Part shown: piece by piece, positions 6,055 through 12,493 of the stretch
How the letters are laid out: each line of letters opens with the position of its first letter
Position numbering within the stretch: position 1 is the first letter of the stretch
Origin: Acidimicrobiaceae bacterium
GTDB lineage: Bacteria > Actinomycetota > Acidimicrobiia > Acidimicrobiales > RAAP-2
DNA: 12,493 nt
Assembly (NCBI GenBank): GCA_003164275.1
Contig: PLSY01000176.1
Span: 2,099-14,591, forward strand
Reading direction: 5' to 3'
Notes under the pieces: generated by a model
The model's database searches: none
Told to the model about the DNA's origin: nothing
The model's input: only the letters and a program-made list of their open reading frames with translations
Made by a program: the position numbers and the translations under genes

Positions 6055-9000
6055 ATGAACGGCACTAGGCGGCCCCGGCGCAGCCGGGAGTGGAGGCACG
6101 CGGGACGTCCTACGGACTCCGGCGTGACCTTGATCGAGGTGATCGTGGCCTTCGTCGTCCTCATGATCGCCCTGATCCCGCTTTCCTATCTGTTCACCAC
6201 CTCGATCGTGCAGGCCGGGCAGGCAAAGAACCAACAGACCGCACTGTCAATCGCCGAGCGATGGACCGAGATCCTGGCCAATGTGACACCCCCCGTCGAC
6301 GCCAACCACGCGGTGATCACCGACACCTCGTCATCGCCGGCCGGGCCCGCTCCCTCGTCGTCTGCAGGGACGGTGGCCTCTGCCTCCAACAACAAGGCGC
6401 TGAACGCCATCGCCTCGATCACCGTGACCTCGTCGGCCTCGTTCCAGTCGGCGCAGACGGCCAACCAGACAGTCCAGATCAACACGGGCACGACGACGAG
6501 CCCGGTTCTCGACACCGTGTCGTACTCGGCAGTGAGCCAGTCCGGGAACACCGTCGTGTTCACCTGCACATCCAACCCGTGCAGCACCTCGAGCGACTCC
6601 CTCAGCACGGGCGATGCCGTGACCCAGTCGACCATCGTCACCCCGAGCGAGACGAGGGGCGGCACGGTCTACGGGCTCGCGGCGTCGTACTCGTGGGCCA
6701 CGGCACAGAACTCGGGGTCGGCCTCCAAGCCCAACCTCTGCGCGTCGGGCACTCCTCAGCTGCTCAAGCTGAGGGTGACGGTCACCTGGGGGCCGAACGG
6801 TGACGTGAACAACGTCCAGGACAGCACCATGATCGACTACCCGCCGGCCGGCGTGCAGACCCTCGGCTTCATCGCCGTCCAGGTCAGCGGGGACACGACG
6901 GCCAGCGACACCCAGTCCCCGTCTGAACCATGGAGCACCCGGGTCCAGGCGGTCAACGTCCAGATCACCGGGGCCGAGCCCACCTTCACCATCCACCCCG
7001 ACAGCTACGGCTGTGCCTTCGCCCAGGTGCAGCCGGGTGCCTACACGGTGACGCTCAACCCGGCCATCAACGGCACGCCGGTGGGCACCACCTATGCCAG
7101 CCCCTCGTTCGTGGCCAATGCGGCCGGCACGGCGGGAAGCAATCACATCGTCGCCCTACCGACCCAGGAAGGGAACTCGACGGCCCTGTGCGGCACGACC
7201 AACGGCGGCCCGGTCACTGTTGCCGTCGGGGCGGTCAACCGTCTGGCCATCAGCACCCTGTGCTTCCCCGGCTACGAGCAGGGGGCCGGCGTCAACCTCA
7301 CCTACCCGTCGTCGTCGACCGTCGAGGACGGGGTGGCCTGTCCGGGATCGGGGCAGCTCACCTGCCTCTCCACCGGGGAGAACGGCTCGGGGGCGGTGGC
7401 CACCGCCCTGAGCGGCTCAACCTGGTCCAGTGCCGCCCTCCCGACCACGCCCTCGGTGACCCGAGTGGCCAACGTGGCCTGTGCGACGACCACGGCGTGT
7501 ATCGGTGTCGGCTACGGGTCGAGTGGCGCCGTGCTCCTCCACGCGACGACGGGCGCGAGCCCCACCTTCACCGCCGACACCATTCCGACCTCGGCCAACC
7601 TGGCAACCAGCGGTGCCTCATTGACCCAGGTGGCCTGTCCCAGCGCGTTGGTGTGCGTGGTGGCCGGCACGACCGGCTCGGGGGCCGGCGTGATCCTGAC
7701 CGGCGTCATCGGAGCCACCTCCGACACCTGGACGACCGAGACGGTGCCGTCCAACCTGACCTCCGTCTCCAATCTCACCTGTCCGACCAACGCCACCGGG
7801 TGCGCGGCCACCGTGACCACGTCACCGTCCAACGCCCCAGAGGTCATCTCGGGGCCCCTCGTGGCCGGAACCTGGACGGCCTGGACCACACCGGCCAGCG
7901 GAGCGACCTCGTTCACCGTCACCGCCCTCGCCAAGCTGGCCTGCACTACCGCGGTGCCCACCACCTGCATGGCCGACGGGACGGGCAAGGTGAACGGCGG
8001 GGCCTCCGGGCCGGTCGTCCTGTCGGGCGCCACTAGCGCCTTGGGCCTCGCCGCCACCACCCCCTGGGCGGCCGACACGGTGGCCGCCCCGGCCTTGACC
8101 TCTGTCGGCCAGATCGTCTGCCCGACGACCACAAAGTGCCTGATCGCAGGCACCAGCGCGACGGGCGCGCTGTTCGTCTATGGGGCGGTCACCGGTTCAG
8201 GCCTCAAGTCAGAGGCCCTCACGTCAGCGACCTCGGTGACCCAGGTTGTCTGTGCCACCTCCTCCCTGTGCACGGCCATCGGGGCGAGCAGCACCGCACC
8301 GCTCATCTTCTCCGGCAACATCAACGCCACGGTCACGACGGCCGACACCTGGACGAGTGACACCGTGCCCAGCGGCAGCGGCATCACCACCCTCACCGAG
8401 CTGGTGTGCCCCTCGTCGTCGTCGTGCCTGGCCATGGCCACCGGCCTCAATGCCACCGTTCCGTTCGGCGCCCTCGTCGACACCACCAACAACTCCGCCA
8501 CCGGCGCCACCTGGTCGATCGCTCCGCTGCCTTCGACCGACAACGTCCTGTACTTCGACGACATCGACTGCACGTCAGGGGCCACCGGCACCTGTGCCGC
8601 CGTCGGGGCCACGCCCACCGGCGCGGTGATCCTCAACTCCACCGGCGGCCCCGGTGGATCATGGAGCGACAACACCCCGGGCGGTACCGCCCCGACGGCG
8701 TCTGCCGGGTACGTGACGACCGGTGTGCCCATCCAGGTCAACTCCAGTGGGCTCAAGCCCAGCACCTTCGCCACGGTGGTCACGGCGGGAGCGTCGCCCA
8801 ACATCACCTCAGGCCCGGGCCTCCTCCTCTATCCCTTCTCCAGCGGCTACGCCCTAGGAGCCGGGGACTGCGGGAGCAGTGAGATGGGCGGTGTCAGCGC
8901 CACCACGGTCGCCACCCAACCGGGTGGAAGTGCCACGGCGACCGTGCCCCTCGGCCTCCTCTCGGTCAGCGTGGCCCACACCGCCACCGGCCTGCCGTAC

Positions 9001-9234
9001 TCAGGGGCCACGCTGTCCCTCAAGACATCGCTCAGCGGATGCGCAGTCGACACCTACGGCCTCCAGCCGGCCGGAGCGGACGGCCTGAGTCGGACCGAGG
9101 TGCCCTTTGGCACCTACGGCCTCTACCTGAACGGCAGCGCAGCACCGTTCGCCACGGTGGTGGTGGCCGGGAACACGGCCACCGTCGGGTCCACCGTCTA
9201 CACACTGCCTACCCCGGTGGCGGCGTCGGCATGA
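6055..9234 (+). CDS. Giant PilV-like modular pilin with nine-repeat propeller-like domain
   Basis: About 1059 residues, several times the usual PilV size. The leader ends DSG23|VTLIEVIVAFVVLMIALIPL, a prepilin cleavage site with Glu at +5 and a hydrophobic helix (24-46). Residues to about 265 are the pilin body. About 270-422 contains CAFAQVQPGAYTVTL, possibly a carboxypeptidase-regulatory/CnaB-like sandwich. Residues 423-880 hold nine repeats of about 51 residues, each starting like VxCPxxxxC and followed by hydrophobic strands and a Trp/Thr-rich segment: a probable disulfide-stapled beta-propeller. Residues 967-1053, with VPFGTYGLYL, look like another sandwich domain. Likely location is the pilus tip or cell surface, with a binding role (inference). 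Start: ATG 6055 gives a 23-residue leader; ATG 6034 is an alternative and the frame is open to 5914. Its stop overlaps the next start by 4 bp. Confidence 0.82.
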   Translation: MNGTRRPRRSREWRHAGRPTDSGVTLIEVIVAFVVLMIALIPLSYLFTTSIVQAGQAKNQQTALSIAERWTEILANVTPPVDANHAVITDTSSSPAGPAPSSSAGTVASASNNKALNAIASITVTSSASFQSAQTANQTVQINTGTTTSPVLDTVSYSAVSQSGNTVVFTCTSNPCSTSSDSLSTGDAVTQSTIVTPSETRGGTVYGLAASYSWATAQNSGSASKPNLCASGTPQLLKLRVTVTWGPNGDVNNVQDSTMIDYPPAGVQTLGFIAVQVSGDTTASDTQSPSEPWSTRVQAVNVQITGAEPTFTIHPDSYGCAFAQVQPGAYTVTLNPAINGTPVGTTYASPSFVANAAGTAGSNHIVALPTQEGNSTALCGTTNGGPVTVAVGAVNRLAISTLCFPGYEQGAGVNLTYPSSSTVEDGVACPGSGQLTCLSTGENGSGAVATALSGSTWSSAALPTTPSVTRVANVACATTTACIGVGYGSSGAVLLHATTGASPTFTADTIPTSANLATSGASLTQVACPSALVCVVAGTTGSGAGVILTGVIGATSDTWTTETVPSNLTSVSNLTCPTNATGCAATVTTSPSNAPEVISGPLVAGTWTAWTTPASGATSFTVTALAKLACTTAVPTTCMADGTGKVNGGASGPVVLSGATSALGLAATTPWAADTVAAPALTSVGQIVCPTTTKCLIAGTSATGALFVYGAVTGSGLKSEALTSATSVTQVVCATSSLCTAIGASSTAPLIFSGNINATVTTADTWTSDTVPSGSGITTLTELVCPSSSSCLAMATGLNATVPFGALVDTTNNSATGATWSIAPLPSTDNVLYFDDIDCTSGATGTCAAVGATPTGAVILNSTGGPGGSWSDNTPGGTAPTASAGYVTTGVPIQVNSSGLKPSTFATVVTAGASPNITSGPGLLLYPFSSGYALGAGDCGSSEMGGVSATTVATQPGGSATATVPLGLLSVSVAHTATGLPYSGATLSLKTSLSGCAVDTYGLQPAGADGLSRTEVPFGTYGLYLNGSAAPFATVVVAGNTATVGSTVYTLPTPVAASA
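7321..8690 (+). repeat. Nine Cys-pair repeats of about 51 residues in the giant pilin
   Basis: First cysteines fall at residues 429, 476, 528, 576, 630, 689, 733, 785 and 839 (start at 6055), so the spacing is 44-59 residues. Their partners follow 6 to 8 residues later in every repeat (437, 482, 534, 583, 638, 695, 739, 791, 847). Typical core: VACPSALVCVVAG. Glycine-rich turns and a W-T segment recur between pairs. The regularity shows an ancient internal duplication under selection for the disulfide. Confidence 0.85.
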
Positions 9235-10193
9235 GGGCGAAGACATTGCATCGCCGGCTGATGGATACCTGGAGGTCCCGGGCGGAACGAGACGAGGGCT
9301 TCACCCTGGTCGAGCTGCTGGTGGCCTTCATCTGCCTCATCATCCTCATCACCATCGCCGGCACCGCACTCACCACCTACATGAATGCCGGGAACTCAGT
9401 GATCTCCACCTACACGGCTTCCGACCAGCTCCTGCCGTCCTCGCTCACCATCCAGCGCCTCATCCGCAGCGAGGTCGAGCCGGCACCAACGGCTGCCTCC
9501 TCCACCTACACCACGACCTGCTCTTCGGCCATCAACGTGCCGTGTCCCGCCTTCCTCACCGGGTCGGTGGGCACCTTCTCCAACGCCTTCTACGCCAACG
9601 TCGGCGACTCCAACGGCCCGGCCAAGATCGTGATGGCCGAGGGAACACCAACCCGGTGCTCCAACTGCAAGTTCTATTCGTCGCTCTTCACCGTCACCGA
9701 GTACCCGGCATGTGGTGCGGTGGCAAAGACCGGGTGCACGACCGCACCGTGCCCATTCGCCATGAACTCGTCGCTCCTCTGCTCGTGGTCGGGGAACGGG
9801 ACCGTGCTGGTCGACGTGCCGAATGTGGTGAACGGCGCATCACCGGTGTCGTCCCCGGTCTTGGTGAACGGAACCCTCACCAGCACGCCGCTCGCCGATG
9901 CCAGCAAGCCGATCTTCACGTACAACACCCTCGATCCTTACTCCTTCGACTACGTGCCGGGAGACGGCGGGACCCCGAGCGCCACGACCGGGATCCTGCC
10001 GGGCTTCAACACCTGTGCGGCCCCGACCATGGTGAGCGGCTCGCCGACCGACTCCAACTGCTCCCCCGACGACATCCAGAGCATCGACTTCGACCTGGAG
10101 GTCCAGGTCCAGGGCAGCCCGATCCAGGAGAACGCCTTCACCATCTACCGGCTCTCGTCGTCGTCCTATTCCTACAGTCCGGTGGTGGGATAG
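9231..10193 (+). CDS. PilW-like (GspJ-type) minor pilin, cysteine-rich
   Basis: A 320-residue prepilin. The leader ends RDEG23|FTLVELLVAFICLIILITIAG, a textbook prepilin peptidase site with Phe at +1 and Glu at +5 and a hydrophobic helix (24-45). The exported part is about 275 residues, larger than a usual PilW, with ten cysteines including CSNCKF and CGAVAKTGCTTAPC, an even number that suggests several disulfides. The ATG at 9231 overlaps the stop of the giant PilV-like gene (ATGA), so the two are translationally coupled; the frame is open back to 9039 but that part lies inside the preceding gene. The next gene begins immediately after the TAG at 10191-10193. It is expected to work with its two neighbours as a minor-pilin complex that primes or caps a type IV pilus. 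Confidence 0.86.
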   Translation: MRAKTLHRRLMDTWRSRAERDEGFTLVELLVAFICLIILITIAGTALTTYMNAGNSVISTYTASDQLLPSSLTIQRLIRSEVEPAPTAASSTYTTTCSSAINVPCPAFLTGSVGTFSNAFYANVGDSNGPAKIVMAEGTPTRCSNCKFYSSLFTVTEYPACGAVAKTGCTTAPCPFAMNSSLLCSWSGNGTVLVDVPNVVNGASPVSSPVLVNGTLTSTPLADASKPIFTYNTLDPYSFDYVPGDGGTPSATTGILPGFNTCAAPTMVSGSPTDSNCSPDDIQSIDFDLEVQVQGSPIQENAFTIYRLSSSSYSYSPVVG

Positions 10194-12224
10194 ATGGCAT
10201 CCCCCCTCTCCCGACGGTCGTGGAGCGAGCGGTCCCAAAGGCTCCAGGACGCTGGCCAGGCCGCCCTGGTCCTGGTCGTCGCCCTCACCGTCGTACTGCT
10301 CACCATCGGTGGCGTGATGGTCACCACCATCTCCAACAACGACCCAATCATCAAGCAGGCGTCCATCCAGCGCTATGCCTACCGGGCCCTGTCCTCAGGG
10401 CTCAACGCCTACCAGAGCGCCATCAACGCCGACCCGTACCTCGCTGTCTGCAACTCCAACACCAACTATCCGAACGGAGCGAACAAGAACGCCCAGTGCT
10501 CCGGACTCAGCTATCAGACCTGGAGCCAGGTCCCCGGGACCGATACGGGCAGCGGCGTCATCCCCGAGTACTACATGTTCGACAACCCCCAGGAGGTCCT
10601 CGATCCGACCACCAAGGCGCTGACCTACCTGGAAGTGCAGATCGTCGGGGCGGCCGGCTTCTCCGGCAAGGACGTCTACTACTCGACCGTCGCCAAGTTC
10701 TCGCCGGCCAACGGCTTCCTCGACAACGTCTGGTGGACCAACTTCGAGTCGTCCGGCGACCCTTCCACCTGTAGGTATTGGTGGGCCACCAACTACTCCA
10801 ACTCGGGCTCGTGCACTCCGGTCTACTTCACGGGAAGCGACAACATCACCGGCCCGGTGTTCTCCAATGACTCGATCTTCGTCGACGGCGGCCCCAGCTT
10901 CGGCTCGGGCTTTGGCGTGACCACCGCCGACCCGTCATGCCTCTTCGTCGACCCGCTCGATGGCACCAACGGCAAGGCCCCTTCCCCCGCTGGCTCCAAC
11001 ACCAACTGCGCCTTGGCTGCCAGTCGGGACGTCGGGTCCTCCAACTACAGCGCGGCCTTGAGCTCGAACGGCGCCAGCAACTTCGAGCCCATCCCCCAGG
11101 ACAACCAGTCCTTGGCCAACTACGCCAAGCAGGGCGGGTGCTACTACACCGGTCCGACCACCATCACCCTGTCGTCGGCGGGGATGATCGTCTCCAGCCC
11201 GGGGACGAGCGCCGACGTGAGCGGCAACAGCAACGGCACCGGTCAGACCAACGACTTCGCCACCGACACCAGCGTCTGCCCGGTCAACAACACCACCGCG
11301 TCCGCCCTGCCGATCAACGGGGTGATCTACGTGGCCGGCGCGCCGGCCGGCAGCACCACCGCCCACAATCCGTTCGACGGCGTCACCGTCACCTCGGGAT
11401 GCCCTCGGGGGTCCAGCTCCTGTCTGATCGACAACCAGACCAACACCAACAACACCTGCGCCCAGAGCGGCGGGTGCTACTACGGCGCCACCGGCGCGCC
11501 GGACACCGAGGGCGACGCATTCGTGAGCGGCAACCTCTCCGGCCAGCTCACCATCGGGGCGTTGAACGATGTGGTCATCGACGGACCCATCACTTACGCC
11601 GACTGTGCTGGCAACTGGGCGGGCGTGGCCTCGGAGAGCAACTGCAGTTACCTGAACGCCTCGACGGCCACCAACGACTCACTCGGGCTCATCGCCTACA
11701 ACTACGTCGAGGTGAACCGGCCCGTTGACGCCAACGGCAACATCCTCCCCAACTGCGGCACGTCGGGCGCCCAGGCAGCCCCGCTCTGTGACCCCTCGAC
11801 GGCGAGCGGCAACAACCTGACCATCGACGCATCCCTGCTCGGCCTCCAGCAGTCGTTCATCGTCAACAACTACGACCAGACACCCGTCGAGGGCAACCTG
11901 ATCGTCTACGGATCGATCCAGCAGAACTCACGAGGCACGATCGGCACGTTCGACCCCAGAACCGGCAACGCCACCTCCGGCTACTCCAAGCAGTACTTCT
12001 GGGACTCACGGCTGCAGCTGTACTCCCCGCCCTACTACCTGACGCCGGGGACCCAGTCGTGGGCGCTCACCTCGTCGGCACTCACCTATACGGGCAGCGA
12101 GCCCCCATGCCCACTGCCCCTGGCCACGCCGATCGCCTCGAGCATCCCCTACCCGGCCTACCCGGCGTCCACGGCCACCGCCGCGGGGACCTCCACCACC
12201 AGCGCCTGCCCCGCCGCCTCGTAG
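10194..12224 (+). CDS. PilX-like (GspK-type) large minor pilin, cysteine-rich
   Basis: A 676-residue protein whose ATG follows the preceding TAG with no gap; GGTGGTGGGA just upstream can serve as ribosome binding site. The N terminus has DAG21|QAALVLVVALTVVLLTIGGVMV, a prepilin-like site and hydrophobic helix; mature position +5 is Val, not Glu, as in PilX/GspK. The exported part has 18 cysteines, including two copies of GGCYY. Hydrophobic strand-turn stretches such as GPVFSNDSIFVDGG and GDAFVSGNLSGQLTIG suggest beta-helix architecture. The C-terminal part, with LGLIAYNYVEVNRP, SFIVNNYDQ, YSKQYFWDSRLQ and PPYYLTPGTQSW, resembles a conserved tail I recall from actinobacterial PilX-like proteins. 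It is the last gene of the plus-strand set; a weak hairpin follows. A tip-subunit role is inferred from family and gene order. Confidence 0.84.
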   Translation: MASPLSRRSWSERSQRLQDAGQAALVLVVALTVVLLTIGGVMVTTISNNDPIIKQASIQRYAYRALSSGLNAYQSAINADPYLAVCNSNTNYPNGANKNAQCSGLSYQTWSQVPGTDTGSGVIPEYYMFDNPQEVLDPTTKALTYLEVQIVGAAGFSGKDVYYSTVAKFSPANGFLDNVWWTNFESSGDPSTCRYWWATNYSNSGSCTPVYFTGSDNITGPVFSNDSIFVDGGPSFGSGFGVTTADPSCLFVDPLDGTNGKAPSPAGSNTNCALAASRDVGSSNYSAALSSNGASNFEPIPQDNQSLANYAKQGGCYYTGPTTITLSSAGMIVSSPGTSADVSGNSNGTGQTNDFATDTSVCPVNNTTASALPINGVIYVAGAPAGSTTAHNPFDGVTVTSGCPRGSSSCLIDNQTNTNNTCAQSGGCYYGATGAPDTEGDAFVSGNLSGQLTIGALNDVVIDGPITYADCAGNWAGVASESNCSYLNASTATNDSLGLIAYNYVEVNRPVDANGNILPNCGTSGAQAAPLCDPSTASGNNLTIDASLLGLQQSFIVNNYDQTPVEGNLIVYGSIQQNSRGTIGTFDPRTGNATSGYSKQYFWDSRLQLYSPPYYLTPGTQSWALTSSALTYTGSEPPCPLPLATPIASSIPYPAYPASTATAAGTSTTSACPAAS

Positions 12225-12248
12225 GAAACGGGCGCCGGCACGAGAAAA

Positions 12249-12267
12249 CCCAGCCGCGGCGTCTGGG
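12249..12267 (+). terminator. Weak candidate terminator hairpin after the plus-strand pilin set
   Basis: CCCAG (12249-12253) pairs with CTGGG (12263-12267) around a GC-rich 9-nt loop, in the 75-bp gap between the PilX-like stop and typA. No T-tract follows. It could end the pilin transcript or be chance in GC-rich DNA. Confidence 0.25.
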
Positions 12268-12281
12268 AACGGCCTGGGGGC

Positions 12282-12290
12282 AGGTAGGAT
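12282..12290 (+). promoter_or_regulatory. Ribosome binding site or -10 element of typA
   Basis: AGGTAGGA ends 10 nt before the ATG at 12300 and can pair with 16S rRNA. The same bases contain TAGGAT (12285-12290), a good actinobacterial -10 hexamer, which would start transcription only a few bases before the ATG. Both readings are possible; no clear -35 is visible. Confidence 0.4.
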
Positions 12291-12299
12291 CCCTCCCTT

Positions 12300-12493
12300 A
12301 TGCCTATGCAGACCCGAGACGATATTCGCAACGTGGCCATCGTGGCCCACGTTGACCACGGCAAGACCACGTTGGTGGACGCCATGCTGTGGCAGTCCGG
12401 GGCCTTCCGGGACAACCAGTCGGTGAACGAGCGGGTCATGGACTCGGGCGACCTGGAGCGCGAGAAGGGCATCACCATCCTGGCCAAGAACAC
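12300..12493 (+). CDS. typA: Ribosome-associated GTPase TypA/BipA, N-terminal part
   Basis: Only the first 64 codons are in the window; the gene runs off the right end. The visible sequence is a translational GTPase start: AHVDHGKTT (residues 16-24) is the P-loop (G1), and [18 protein letters not shown] (44-61) leads into switch I with the G2 threonine at 59. The [18 protein letters not shown] pattern separates TypA/BipA from EF-G and LepA. TypA binds the ribosome and is linked to 50S assembly and stress or low-temperature growth in other bacteria. The ATG at 12300 has a suitable ribosome binding site; an ATG at 12306 is an alternative. It is a conserved housekeeping gene and marks the edge of the pilin region; it is probably transcribed separately. 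Confidence 0.95.
   Translation, partial: MPMQTRDDIRNVAIVAHVDHGKTTLVDAMLWQSGAFRDNQSVNERVMDSGDLEREKGITILAKN

Noticed and set aside
5524..6068. Small open frames in the divergent region (minus 5524-5778, plus 5802-6068)
   Set aside because: No ribosome binding site, no recognisable protein, Arg/Pro/Ser-rich composition, and overlap with the start regions of the flanking pilin genes.
6930..8036. 368-residue plus-strand open frame inside the giant pilin gene
   Set aside because: Arg/His/Gly-rich shadow frame; the in-phase frame has the regular Cys repeats.
8408..8425. TCG trinucleotide run as a possible phase-variable tract
   Set aside because: It encodes a short serine run in a repeat loop; length changes of three bases would not shift the frame, and such Ser codon runs are common in this gene.
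9542..10774. 410-residue plus-strand open frame across the PilW/PilX-like junction
   Set aside because: Arg/Pro/His-rich sequence without motifs, lying out of frame over two genes with clear pilin starts.

Overview
The window is high-GC DNA with compact, mostly overlapping genes and codons rich in G/C at the third position. The AtuA-like and acyl-CoA dehydrogenase genes, the actinobacterial flavour of the TypA start and the style of the pilin genes suggest an Actinobacteriota chromosome, possibly Acidimicrobiia. That placement is an inference; no marker gene in the window fixes the taxon.

Layout. (1) Positions 1-2362, plus strand: the 3' part of an AtuA/DUF1446-family gene, then a complete acyl-CoA dehydrogenase. 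This is a catabolic pair, probably for branched or terpenoid acyl-CoA. (2) Positions 2420-5537, minus strand: a tightly packed set of three minor-pilin-like genes, read in the order PilV-like (161 aa), PilW-like (224 aa), PilX-like (about 654 aa). (3) Positions 5538-6054: a 517-bp divergent intergenic region with no convincing gene. It holds short repeats and hairpins. (4) Positions 6055-12224, plus strand: a second set in the same order, PilV-like (about 1059 aa), PilW-like (320 aa), PilX-like (676 aa), with 4-bp or zero-bp junctions. (5) From 12300: the start of the GTPase gene typA/bipA, cut by the window end.

The centre of interest is therefore two back-to-back copies of a V-W-X minor-pilin module (equivalent in order to GspI-J-K of type II secretion), each unit carrying a different large extracellular extension. 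In the plus set, the PilV-like pilin carries nine repeats of about 51 residues, each with a C-x(5-7)-C pair. This looks like a disulfide-stabilised beta-propeller between two possible beta-sandwich regions. In the minus set, the PilX-like protein carries about eight 18-20 residue repeats that look like a bactofilin-type beta-helix. No pilus motor, platform, prepilin peptidase or major pilin is in the window, so the assembly machinery must be elsewhere. The best hypothesis is two alternative tip complexes for one type IV pilus, one of them with a propeller adhesin fused directly to a minor pilin, where Pseudomonas and Neisseria use a separate PilY1/PilC protein.
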